A stretch of DNA of 64,000 nucleotides from Streptomyces sp. SS1-1 (lineage in GTDB: Bacteria > Actinomycetota > Actinomycetes > Streptomycetales > Streptomycetaceae), in NCBI RefSeq assembly GCF_008973465.1, contig NZ_WBXN01000004.1, forward strand, positions 930,001-994,000, given 5' to 3'. The notes below the pieces were generated by a model. The model saw nothing but the letters and a program-made list of their open reading frames with translations. It was not told the origin of the DNA and ran no database searches. Position numbers and translations under genes: made by a program. Every line of letters starts with the position of its first letter. Positions within the stretch are counted from its first letter, which is position 1. Positions 43,595-51,229 of this stretch are shown one piece after another.

Positions 43595-45055
43595 ATGAGC
43601 CGAGACATATGTGATGTGACGCGAGCGAAGAACGGCCGCCCGGTCCACGCGGGCCGACGTGACGCCGTACGCCTCGCCGCCCTGCTGACGACGGCGGCCG
43701 TGACCGGCGTCGTGACCCATCTGCTGGCACACGGATCCGGTGCCTCGTCCCTCCCCGTCGCCACGGCACTGGCGGCCGTGGCGGCGACGCTGCTGGTGGC
43801 GACGGGGGTGCGGGCACGCTGGACACGCCGCCACGGTCACGCACCGCCGTCCAGCGATACCGGTGCCCGGCCGCGCTCACCCGAGGGCGCCGGGCAGTCC
43901 GAGCCGGACAGCGACCCGGCCGAGGCCGTGACGCGGCGGCGTACGGAGAGCGTCCTGTGGCGGATGCGGACGACGGTGAAGGACGAGCCGGGCTCCCTGG
44001 CCGCGCTGTGCACGGCCCTGGCGGGGCTCGGCGTGGACATCCTGAGCCTCCAGACGCATCCGCTCGCCGAGGGCACGGTGGACGAGTTCCTGCTGCGGGC
44101 CCCCGGTGACGTGGACGGGGACGGCCTGGTCGGCGCGGTCGCGGCGGCCGGGGGCACCCGGACCTGGATCGAACGGGCCGACACCCACGACCTGGTCGAC
44201 GCGCCGACCCGCGTCCTGGGCCTCGCCACCCGGACCGCGCTGGACGCGGCGGAACTGCCTCTGGCGCTCAGGCAGTTGCTGGGCCGGTGCACCATCCGGC
44301 AGCGTCCGGGCACACCCGCCACGGGAGGCCGGGGACCGTCGCCGGTGCCGGTGGAGGGTGTCCTGGAGGAGACCGTCATGCGGCTGCGGGCGCCGGAGGG
44401 CGGGGTGATCACGGTGGAGCGGCCGTATCTGCCGTTCACTCCGACCGAGTTCGCGCGGGCGCGGGCGCTGGTGGAGCTGGACGCCCGGCTCGGTCCGCGT
44501 GTCCCGGCCGGTCACGACGTCCTGACGCTCCCCGAGGGCGACGCGATCACCGTGCGCCGGGCCGACACCGGCGACCTCCGGGCCGCCAGGGAGATGCACG
44601 AGCGCTGCTCGGCACGGACGCTCTCGATGCGCTACCACGGGCCGGTCGGGGACGCGGACCGCTATCTGAACCACCTGCTGAGCCCCCGCTACGGCCGCAC
44701 CCTCGCCGTGCAGACGGCGTCCGGCCGCATCGTCGGTCTCGGTCATCTGCTCTGGGACGGCGACGAGACGGAGGTCGCGCTGCTCGTCGAGGACGACTGG
44801 CAGCGGCGCGGGATCGGCGGTGAACTGCTGTCCCGGCTGGTGGCGATGGCCGCCGAGGCGAACTGCGAGAGCGTCTACGCCGTGACGCAGGCGTCCAACA
44901 CGGGCATGGTCGCGGCGATGCGGTCGCTGGGCCTCCCCCTCGACTACCAGATCGAGGAGGGCACCCTGGTGATCACCGCCCGGCTGGACGCTCCGCGGCC
45001 GGCCGCCCCGCACCTCTCGGGCACCGGGGAACGCGGCGACACCTCGGCACGGTGA
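43595..45055 (+). CDS. ACT domain-GNAT acetyltransferase fusion
   Basis: 486 residues as drawn. Two hydrophobic segments (about 26-46, 53-74), an ACT domain (about 122-170; V-K-D-E-P-G-S-L-A-A-L-C-T-A-L-A-G-L-G-V-D-I), a linker and a GNAT domain (about 330-460) with W-Q-R-R-G-I-G-G-E-L-L acetyl-CoA motif. ACT-GNAT proteins in actinobacteria are linked to allosteric (amino-acid) control of protein acetylation. The start is uncertain: promoter-like TTCACA and CATATG lie around the chosen ATG, so translation may begin further in, without the membrane segments. Confidence 0.82.
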   Translation: MSRDICDVTRAKNGRPVHAGRRDAVRLAALLTTAAVTGVVTHLLAHGSGASSLPVATALAAVAATLLVATGVRARWTRRHGHAPPSSDTGARPRSPEGAGQSEPDSDPAEAVTRRRTESVLWRMRTTVKDEPGSLAALCTALAGLGVDILSLQTHPLAEGTVDEFLLRAPGDVDGDGLVGAVAAAGGTRTWIERADTHDLVDAPTRVLGLATRTALDAAELPLALRQLLGRCTIRQRPGTPATGGRGPSPVPVEGVLEETVMRLRAPEGGVITVERPYLPFTPTEFARARALVELDARLGPRVPAGHDVLTLPEGDAITVRRADTGDLRAAREMHERCSARTLSMRYHGPVGDADRYLNHLLSPRYGRTLAVQTASGRIVGLGHLLWDGDETEVALLVEDDWQRRGIGGELLSRLVAMAAEANCESVYAVTQASNTGMVAAMRSLGLPLDYQIEEGTLVITARLDAPRPAAPHLSGTGERGDTSAR

Positions 45056-45071
45056 CGCGCCGCTGAGGAAA

Positions 45072-45127
45072 CCGGCACGGGCCCCGCTCTCCCCCCGTCA
45101 GGACGACGAGAGCGGGGCCCGTGCCGG
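45072..45127. terminator. Strong bidirectional terminator
   Basis: Perfect 20-bp stem (45072-45091 with 45108-45127) and a 16-nt loop between two convergent genes; the longest perfect hairpin seen in the window. Confidence 0.93.
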
Positions 45128-45129
45128 GG

Positions 45130-46380
45130 TCAGTGGGCGCCGGCCGGGGCCGGCGTGCCGGCGGCGCCTTCGTCCGCGGACCCGGCGGCGGCGCCCGTCT
45201 GCATCGCGCCCAGCGCCCGGTCGAGGTCGGCCCACAGGTCGTCGACGTCCTCGAGGCCCACGGACATCCGCAGCAGCCGGTCGCTCACACCGGCGCCCCG
45301 GCGGTCGTCCGCGTCGACGATGCGGTGACTGATGGACGCCGGGTGCTGGATGAGGGTGTCGACGCTGCCGAGGCTCACCGCCGGGGTGATCAGGCGGACG
45401 CCGCCGATGACCTCGTGCGGGTCGCCGTCGACCTCGAAGGCGATCATGGCGCCGCCGATGCGCGGGTAGTGGACCTGGGCGACCCGCGGATCGGCGGAGA
45501 GCCGGCGGGCCAGTTCGGCGGCGTTCTCCGACGCGGCGCGGACCCGCACCGGCAGGGTGGCGAGGCCCCGCAGCAGCAGATAGCCGGCGAGCGGGTGCAG
45601 GACGCCGCCGGTGGCGAAGCGCACCTGCCGCAGCCGCCCGGCGAGCTCCTCGTCGCAGGCCACGACGCCCGCCATCACGTCTCCGTGTCCGCCGAGGTAC
45701 TTGGTGGCACTGTGCAGTACGAGCCGGGCGCCGTGCTCGGCGGGACGCTGCAGGACGGGCGTGGCGAACGTGTTGTCGACGAGCAGCGGCACCGAGCCGC
45801 AGGCATGGGCGACGGCCCGCAGATCGACCTCGGCGAGCGTCGGGTTGGCCGGGGTCTCCACGATCACCAGACCGGTGTCCGGGCGCAGCGCGTCCGCGAT
45901 GCCCGCGGGGTCGGTCCAGGTCACCTCGGAGCCGAGCAGCCCGGCGGTCAGCAGGTGGTCGCTGCAGCCGTACAGCGGGCGTACGGCGACGACGTGGCGC
46001 AGCCCCATGGAGGCCCGGACGAGGAGCACCGCGCTCAGTGCGGCCATGCCGCTGGCGAAGGCGACCGCCGCGTCGGTCCCCTCCAGCCGGGCGAGGGCGG
46101 TCTCGAAGCGGGCGACGGTCGGGTTGCCGAGGCGGCCGTAGACGGGCGGCCCGTCCGGCTCGGCGCCGGTGGCGGCGAACGCGTCGATGCGGGCGGCCTC
46201 GGCCCGGCTGTCGTAGGAGGGGTAGGTGGTGGACAGATCGATCGGCGGGGCGTGCAGACCCTGCCGGGCGAGGTCGTCGCGGCCGGCGTGCACGGCCTCG
46301 GTCGCGAGTGCTCTTGCTGCGGTGCGTGCGTCGTCGTACCCGGACATGCGCTCGTACGCCTCCCTGCTCGAAGGGTCCAT
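45130..46380 (-). CDS. Cys/Met metabolism PLP enzyme (cystathionine gamma-synthase / methionine gamma-lyase family)
   Basis: 416 residues. Y-G-R-L-G-N-P-T, A-F-A-S-G-M-A-A, P-L-Y-G-C-S-D, V-E-T-P-A-N-P-T, D-N-T-F-A-T-P and the PLP lysine in H-S-A-T-K-Y-L-G-G-H-G-D are present. The divergent Lrp/AsnC gene suggests amino-acid-induced degradation, which favours a lyase over a biosynthetic synthase. The C-terminal 25 residues are Ala/Gly-rich and not conserved. Confidence 0.9.
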   Translation of the reverse strand: MDPSSREAYERMSGYDDARTAARALATEAVHAGRDDLARQGLHAPPIDLSTTYPSYDSRAEAARIDAFAATGAEPDGPPVYGRLGNPTVARFETALARLEGTDAAVAFASGMAALSAVLLVRASMGLRHVVAVRPLYGCSDHLLTAGLLGSEVTWTDPAGIADALRPDTGLVIVETPANPTLAEVDLRAVAHACGSVPLLVDNTFATPVLQRPAEHGARLVLHSATKYLGGHGDVMAGVVACDEELAGRLRQVRFATGGVLHPLAGYLLLRGLATLPVRVRAASENAAELARRLSADPRVAQVHYPRIGGAMIAFEVDGDPHEVIGGVRLITPAVSLGSVDTLIQHPASISHRIVDADDRRGAGVSDRLLRMSVGLEDVDDLWADLDRALGAMQTGAAAGSADEGAAGTPAPAGAH

Positions 46381-46428
46381 GAGCGGAAGGGTGAACAGTG
46401 ACCGGATCCATGCGGCCGAATCCCGTGT

Positions 46429-46434
46429 TACGTT
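46429..46434 (+). promoter_or_regulatory. -10 box of the Lrp/AsnC gene (leaderless)
   Basis: TACGTT, 6 nt before the ATG; no Shine-Dalgarno sequence in between. Confidence 0.5.
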
Positions 46435-46440
46435 CGGCCA

Positions 46441-46932
46441 ATGGCGGAATCAGTCGTACTCGATCCGGTCGATCTGCATCTGCTGCGGCTTCTGCAGAAC
46501 GACGCACGGGCCACCTACCGGGACCTCGCCGCGCAGGTCGGGGTGGCGCCGTCGACGTGCCTGGACCGGGTGACGCGCTTGCGGCGCTCGGGTGTGATCC
46601 TCGGGCACCAGCTCCGGCTGGACCCCGCCAAGCTGGGCCGCGGCCTGGAGGCCCTGCTGTCCGTGCAGGTCCGGCCGCACCGCCGGGAGCTGGTGGGGCC
46701 GTTCGTGGAGCGGATCCGGGCGCTGCCGGAGTCGCGGAGCGTCTTCCACCTGACCGGTCCGGACGACTACCTGGTCCATGTCGCGGTCGCGGACATGTCG
46801 GATCTGCAGCGCCTGGTCCTGGACGAGTTCACCGCGCACCGCGAGGTGGCGCGGGTGGAGACGCGGCTGATCTTCCAGCAGTGGGACTGCGGGCCGCTGT
46901 TGCCACCCGGCGCGCCGAGGGGCACGCCCTGA
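46441..46932 (+). CDS. Lrp/AsnC-family regulator
   Basis: 163 residues: N-terminal HTH (D-L-H-L-L-R-L-L-Q-N-D-A-R-A-T-Y-R-D-L-A) and a C-terminal RAM/ACT-like ligand domain. Divergent from the gamma-family PLP enzyme 60 bp away, an arrangement known for regulators of methionine gamma-lyase or related catabolic genes. Confidence 0.92.
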   Translation: MAESVVLDPVDLHLLRLLQNDARATYRDLAAQVGVAPSTCLDRVTRLRRSGVILGHQLRLDPAKLGRGLEALLSVQVRPHRRELVGPFVERIRALPESRSVFHLTGPDDYLVHVAVADMSDLQRLVLDEFTAHREVARVETRLIFQQWDCGPLLPPGAPRGTP

Positions 46933-47010
46933 GCGAAATCGGGCGGGTGGCGGGCGCCGCCGCTGTCATCCGGGCTGACGCGGGGGCGACCGCCGTACGA
47001 GGATGGCGGC

Positions 47011-48696
47011 ATGTCCGACACCAACACCCCACTGCCCCGTGAGGTCGCCGACGCGTACGTCGACGAGCTCATCGCCCTCGACCCGCTCACCGGTACCTAC
47101 CTGGGCGTGAAGGAGAGCAGCAGCAGGCTGCCCGACCTGTCCCCGGCCGGCCAGGAGGCACTCGCCGGGCTCCAGCGCGCCACGCTCGCCCGGCTCGACG
47201 AGGCCGAGCGCAGGCCCGGCGCGGACAGCGACATCGAGCGCCGGTGCGCGCGGCTGCTGCGCGAGCGGCTCACCGCGGAACTCGCCGTGCACGACGCCGA
47301 CGAGGGTCTGCGCTCGGTCGGCAACATGGCCACGCCCGCCCACTCGGTGCGCGAGATCTTCACGGTGACGCCGAGCGAGACCGACGAGGACTGGGCGGCG
47401 ATCGCCGAGCGGCTGCGCGCGGTGCCGGCGGCCTACGCGGGCTACCGGGAGTCCCTCGAACTCGGCCTGGAGCGGAAGCTGTACGCGGCGCCGCGGCCGA
47501 CCGCCACGTTCGTCGAGCAGCTCACCGAGTGGGCCGGACCGGAGGGCGGGCGCGGCTGGTTCGAGGAGTTCACCGCCGGCCCCGAGGCGCTGCGCGCGGA
47601 GCTGGACGAGGCGGCCCGGGCGGCGACGGGGGCCGTGGCCGACCTGCGGGACTGGATGCGGGACGTGTACACGCCCGCGATCGAGGGCGCGCCGAACACG
47701 GTGGGCCGTGAGCGCTACGCCCGCTGGGCGCGCTACTTCAACGGCATCGACCTGGACCTGGACGAGGCGTACGCCTACGGCTGGTCCGAGTACCACCGGC
47801 TGCTCGGCGAGATGAAGAAGGAGGCCGAGCGCGTCCTGCCGGGCGCGGCGACCCCGTGGGTGGCGCTGGCGCACCTCGACGAGCACGGCAAGCACATCGA
47901 GGGCGTCGACGAGGTCCGCGACTGGCTGCAGGGCCTGATGGACGAGGCCATCGAGAAGCTGGACGGCACCCACTTCGAACTGGCCGAGCCGGTGCGGAGG
48001 GTGGAGTCGTGCATCGCCCCGCCCGGCGGCGCCGCGGCCCCGTACTACACCCCTCCGTCGGAGGACTTCTCCCGGCCGGGCCGCACCTGGCTGCCGACGA
48101 TGGGCCAGACCCGCTTCCCCGTCTACGACCTGGTCTCCACCTGGTACCACGAGGGCGTGCCCGGCCATCACCTCCAGCTCGCGCAGTGGGTGTACGTCGC
48201 CGGGAACCTCTCCCGCTACCAGGCCACCATCGGCATGGTCAGTGCCAACGCCGAGGGCTGGGCGCTGTACGCGGAGCGGCTGATGGACGAGCTGGGCTTC
48301 CTCACGGACCCGGAGCACCGGCTCGGCTACCTGGACGCGCAGATGATGCGGGCCGCGCGGGTCATCGTGGACATCGGCATGCATCTGGAGCTGGAGATCC
48401 CGGCGGACTCGCCGTTCCACCCGGGTGAGCGCTGGACGCCCGACCTGGCGCAGGAGTTCTTCGGCACGCACAGCAGCCGTCCGGCGGACTTCGTGGAGAG
48501 CGAGCTGACCCGGTATCTGACCATCCCGGGCCAGGCCATCGGCTACAAGCTGGGCGAACGCGCCTGGCTGCAGGGCCGGGAGAAGGCGCGGCAGCGGCAC
48601 GGCGACGCCTTCGACCTCAAGGCGTGGCACATGGCGGCCCTGTCCCAGGGTTCGCTGGGCCTGGACGACCTGGTGGAGGAGCTGGCCGCGCTCTAG
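47011..48696 (+). CDS. DUF885 zinc metallopeptidase-like protein
   Basis: 561 residues; the family is distantly related to M3/M32 peptidases. The zinc site H-E-G-V-P-G-H-H is at residues 380-387, with the downstream glutamate in E-G-W-A-L-Y-A-E. Cytoplasmic, no signal peptide. Substrate unknown, likely small peptides. Confidence 0.88.
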   Translation: MSDTNTPLPREVADAYVDELIALDPLTGTYLGVKESSSRLPDLSPAGQEALAGLQRATLARLDEAERRPGADSDIERRCARLLRERLTAELAVHDADEGLRSVGNMATPAHSVREIFTVTPSETDEDWAAIAERLRAVPAAYAGYRESLELGLERKLYAAPRPTATFVEQLTEWAGPEGGRGWFEEFTAGPEALRAELDEAARAATGAVADLRDWMRDVYTPAIEGAPNTVGRERYARWARYFNGIDLDLDEAYAYGWSEYHRLLGEMKKEAERVLPGAATPWVALAHLDEHGKHIEGVDEVRDWLQGLMDEAIEKLDGTHFELAEPVRRVESCIAPPGGAAAPYYTPPSEDFSRPGRTWLPTMGQTRFPVYDLVSTWYHEGVPGHHLQLAQWVYVAGNLSRYQATIGMVSANAEGWALYAERLMDELGFLTDPEHRLGYLDAQMMRAARVIVDIGMHLELEIPADSPFHPGERWTPDLAQEFFGTHSSRPADFVESELTRYLTIPGQAIGYKLGERAWLQGREKARQRHGDAFDLKAWHMAALSQGSLGLDDLVEELAAL

Positions 48697-48705
48697 AGCC
48701 GAGGG

Positions 48706-49539
48706 TCAACGGCGGAAGCCGCCTTCGGAGTTGATGACCTCGCCGGTGATCCAGCCCGCCTCGTCCGTGGTGAGCCACGCGATGAGTCGGGCGGGGTCGT
48801 CGGGCATCCCCCACCGCCCGGCGGGGAAGCGGGCCGCGACGGCGTCGTACGCGTCACCGGTGAGGTAGTCGGTGTCGACGGGTCCGGGGTTGACGGTGTT
48901 CACGGTGATCCCGCGCGCGGCGAGCGGGTCCGCCAGGGAGCGGGTGATGGAGGCGAGGGCGCCCTTCTGCAGGGCGTAGGCGATCTCGCCGGGCATACCG
49001 CCCGCCATGTCCTGCCCCGAGGTCATCATGACGACGCGTCCCCCGGGCCCGGCCGGCCGGAGCCGGGCGTGGGCCTGCACGAGGAGGAGCACCGAGCGGG
49101 TGTCGACCGCCCAGTGCGCGTCGAGCATCGCCGCGTCGATCTCGTCGAGCGTGCCGTCGCTGCCGCTGAGGGCGTGGTTGGCGACGAGGATGTCGAGGCG
49201 TCCGCCGAGCGCGGAGGCCGCCGTGGCGACGAGTTCGGCGGGCGCGGCCGGGTCGGAGAGGTCGCCCGGGCCGGAGGCGACCCGTGCGCCGGGGTCGCCG
49301 AGCGCCTCCCGCACGGACGCCATGACGTCCTCGGGGCGGTCGGCGCCCCAGGGCATCGCTGCGTCGTGCGGGACGTGGTGGTGCAGATAGACGCTCGCGC
49401 CGTACGCGGCGAGCCGGCGGGCGACGGCGTGCCCGATGCCGCCGCGCCGGCTGGCGCCGGTCACCAGGGCGGTGCGGCCGCGCAACGGCAGGGGATCACG
49501 GCGCAGTTCGTCGGGGCCGGGATGCGGAAGTCGTGGCAT
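48706..49539 (-). CDS. Short-chain dehydrogenase/reductase
   Basis: 277 residues. Cofactor motif T-G-A-S-R-R-G-G-I-G (27-36), N-H-A structural motif, catalytic Ser in M-M-T-S-G-Q and Y-A-L-Q-K (YxxxK). The cofactor loop has R-R after the Ser, hinting at NADP preference. N-terminal 20 residues are an unusual hydrophilic extension. Substrate unknown. Confidence 0.9.
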   Translation of the reverse strand: MPRLPHPGPDELRRDPLPLRGRTALVTGASRRGGIGHAVARRLAAYGASVYLHHHVPHDAAMPWGADRPEDVMASVREALGDPGARVASGPGDLSDPAAPAELVATAASALGGRLDILVANHALSGSDGTLDEIDAAMLDAHWAVDTRSVLLLVQAHARLRPAGPGGRVVMMTSGQDMAGGMPGEIAYALQKGALASITRSLADPLAARGITVNTVNPGPVDTDYLTGDAYDAVAARFPAGRWGMPDDPARLIAWLTTDEAGWITGEVINSEGGFRR

Positions 49540-49597
49540 GACAGATCATCATGCGTGCCGTTCCCTGGCCGCGCACCCGCTTATCGGCGGGCGTCCG

Positions 49598-50110
49598 CTA
49601 CGGCAGCCGCCGCAGCTGGACCAGGATCATCCAGGTCTCGGGGCCGGGCCGGGCGTGCGCGGCGCGGACCGCGTACCGGCCCGGGGTGAGGCCGACCCGC
49701 AGGTGCGCGGTCCGTGCCGTCTCCCGTCCCGGCCAGGCCGAGTCGAACAGCACCACCGGGCCGGGCACCTTCCAGGTGACCTCGCGCTCCCAGACCGCCG
49801 TGGCCAGCGCGGCGGGGACCCCGGCGAGCAGGTTCGCCTCGGAGTCGGCCGCGCACCACCGGACGAAGACGCCGTGGTCCGGGAGATAGGCCGTGGCCGC
49901 GGGTTCGTCGCCGAGGACCAGTGCCGCTCCGTCGCCGACCGGCAGGAGGCCGACGGGGGCGTCGACCTCGCAGGACCGGTCGTAGTCCGAGGCGGTCTCG
50001 TCGCCGTCGGCGCCGGCCCAGAACGGAAGCACCGTCTCCGGCACGGCTATCAGCGGGCCTCCGCCCGACTCGATCCACTCCAGCGTTCCCGGTTCCGCGA
50101 AAGTCACCAT
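49598..50110 (-). CDS. Imm21-family immunity protein (orphan)
   Basis: 170 residues with the Imm21 pattern W-I-E-S-G-G-G-P-L, D-Y-D-R-S-C-E-V-D, A-L-V-L-G-D-E-P-A and R-W-C-A-A-D-S-E-A. Members are predicted to neutralise polymorphic toxins. No toxin, RHS or WXG gene is nearby. The start is the ATG at 50110, preceded by a TAGGTT -10 at 8 nt (leaderless). Codon use looks like the rest of the chromosome. Confidence 0.8.
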   Translation of the reverse strand: MVTFAEPGTLEWIESGGGPLIAVPETVLPFWAGADGDETASDYDRSCEVDAPVGLLPVGDGAALVLGDEPAATAYLPDHGVFVRWCAADSEANLLAGVPAALATAVWEREVTWKVPGPVVLFDSAWPGRETARTAHLRVGLTPGRYAVRAAHARPGPETWMILVQLRRLP

Positions 50111-50118
50111 GCCAGGAG

Positions 50119-50124
50119 AACCTA
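50119..50124 (-). promoter_or_regulatory. -10 box of the Imm21 gene (leaderless)
   Basis: TAGGTT on the minus strand, 8 nt before the ATG; the intervening bases contain no purine-rich ribosome-binding site. Confidence 0.5.
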
Positions 50125-50166
50125 CACGCCGGGCCTGTGAGCGGTGAGAGGGGTCCAACTGGCGTC

Positions 50167-50649
50167 TCAGCAACCGCAGTTCTCGTCACCGGTGGGTGCG
50201 GTGAGCGGGTCGGCGGGCCGCCGTTCCCTGCCCTGCCAGGTCTCGAACTCGAAGCCCTCGCGCAGCCAGTACTCGAATCCGCCGAGCATCTCCTTGACCT
50301 GGTAGCCGAGTTCGGCGAGGGCGAGCGCGGCGCGGGTCGCGCCGTCGCAGCCGGGTCCCCAGCAGTACGTCACCACGGGCACGGCCGGGTCGAGGAGGTC
50401 CCCGGCCCGCTCCGGGATGAGCGCGGTGGGCAGGTGCACGGCGTTCGGGACGTGCCCCTGGTCCCAGGACGCCGTGGACCGGGAGTCGAGGACGACGAAC
50501 CCGGGGTCGGTGCCGGCCGCGAGTGCGGCGGCGACGTCGGACACGTCCGCGTGGAAGGCGAGGCTCGCCCGGAAGTGGGCGGCGGCCACGGCGGGCGCGG
50601 CGGGGGCGACCCGCAGGACGGGGTTCACGGCGGGGACGGCGGCGGTCAT
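50167..50649 (-). CDS. Rhodanese-like sulfurtransferase
   Basis: 160 residues. Rhodanese fold with the strand V-V-L-D-S-R and an active-site loop Y-C-W-G-P-G-C-D-G-A-T-R whose first Cys is the nucleophile. The protein ends D-E-N-C-G-C, a second possible thiol pair. Divergent from an Lrp/AsnC regulator that probably controls it; a role in cysteine-derived sulfur transfer is inferred. Confidence 0.88.
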   Translation of the reverse strand: MTAAVPAVNPVLRVAPAAPAVAAAHFRASLAFHADVSDVAAALAAGTDPGFVVLDSRSTASWDQGHVPNAVHLPTALIPERAGDLLDPAVPVVTYCWGPGCDGATRAALALAELGYQVKEMLGGFEYWLREGFEFETWQGRERRPADPLTAPTGDENCGC

Positions 50650-50782
50650 GGGCGTGCCCTTCGAGTGGATCGGCGGCCTTGATCGGCTGATCGGAAATCT
50701 ACGGACGCCGACCGTCTCCCTGAAGGACCGTTCCCCGGCACTCCGCTTGATCCGCCGGTGAATCCCCTGCTATTCCTCGCCC

Positions 50783-51229
50783 ATGACCGCGTATTCCCCG
50801 GACGCCACCGACTGGCGCATCCTCGACGTCCTCCAGCGGGACGGCCGAGCCAGCTACGCCGACCTCGCCCGTGCCGTCTCCATGTCCGCGAGCGCGGTCA
50901 CCGAGCGGGTGCGCCGCCTGGAGGAGGCGGGCGTCATCCAGGGGTACGCGGCCGTCGTCGATCCCGAGCGGCTGGGGCTGCCGATCCTGGCCTTCGTCCG
51001 CCTGCGCTACCCGCACGGCAACTACAAGCCCTTCCACGACCTGGTCGCCGCGACCCCGGAGATCCTGGAGGCGCACCACGTCACCGGCGACGACTGCTTC
51101 GTCATCAAGGTCATGGCCCGCTCCATGCGGCACCTGGAGGAGGTCTCGGGCCGGATCGGCGCGCTGGGTTCGGTGACGACTAGCGTGGTGTACTCCTCGC
51201 CGCTGCCCCGACGCCCGGTCGGTCAGTGA
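50783..51229 (+). CDS. Lrp/AsnC-family regulator
   Basis: 148 residues: HTH (W-R-I-L-D-V-L-Q-R-D-G-R-A-S-Y-A-D-L-A-R-A-V) plus C-terminal ligand domain. Paired divergently with the rhodanese gene over a 133-bp control region. Confidence 0.92.
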   Translation: MTAYSPDATDWRILDVLQRDGRASYADLARAVSMSASAVTERVRRLEEAGVIQGYAAVVDPERLGLPILAFVRLRYPHGNYKPFHDLVAATPEILEAHHVTGDDCFVIKVMARSMRHLEEVSGRIGALGSVTTSVVYSSPLPRRPVGQ

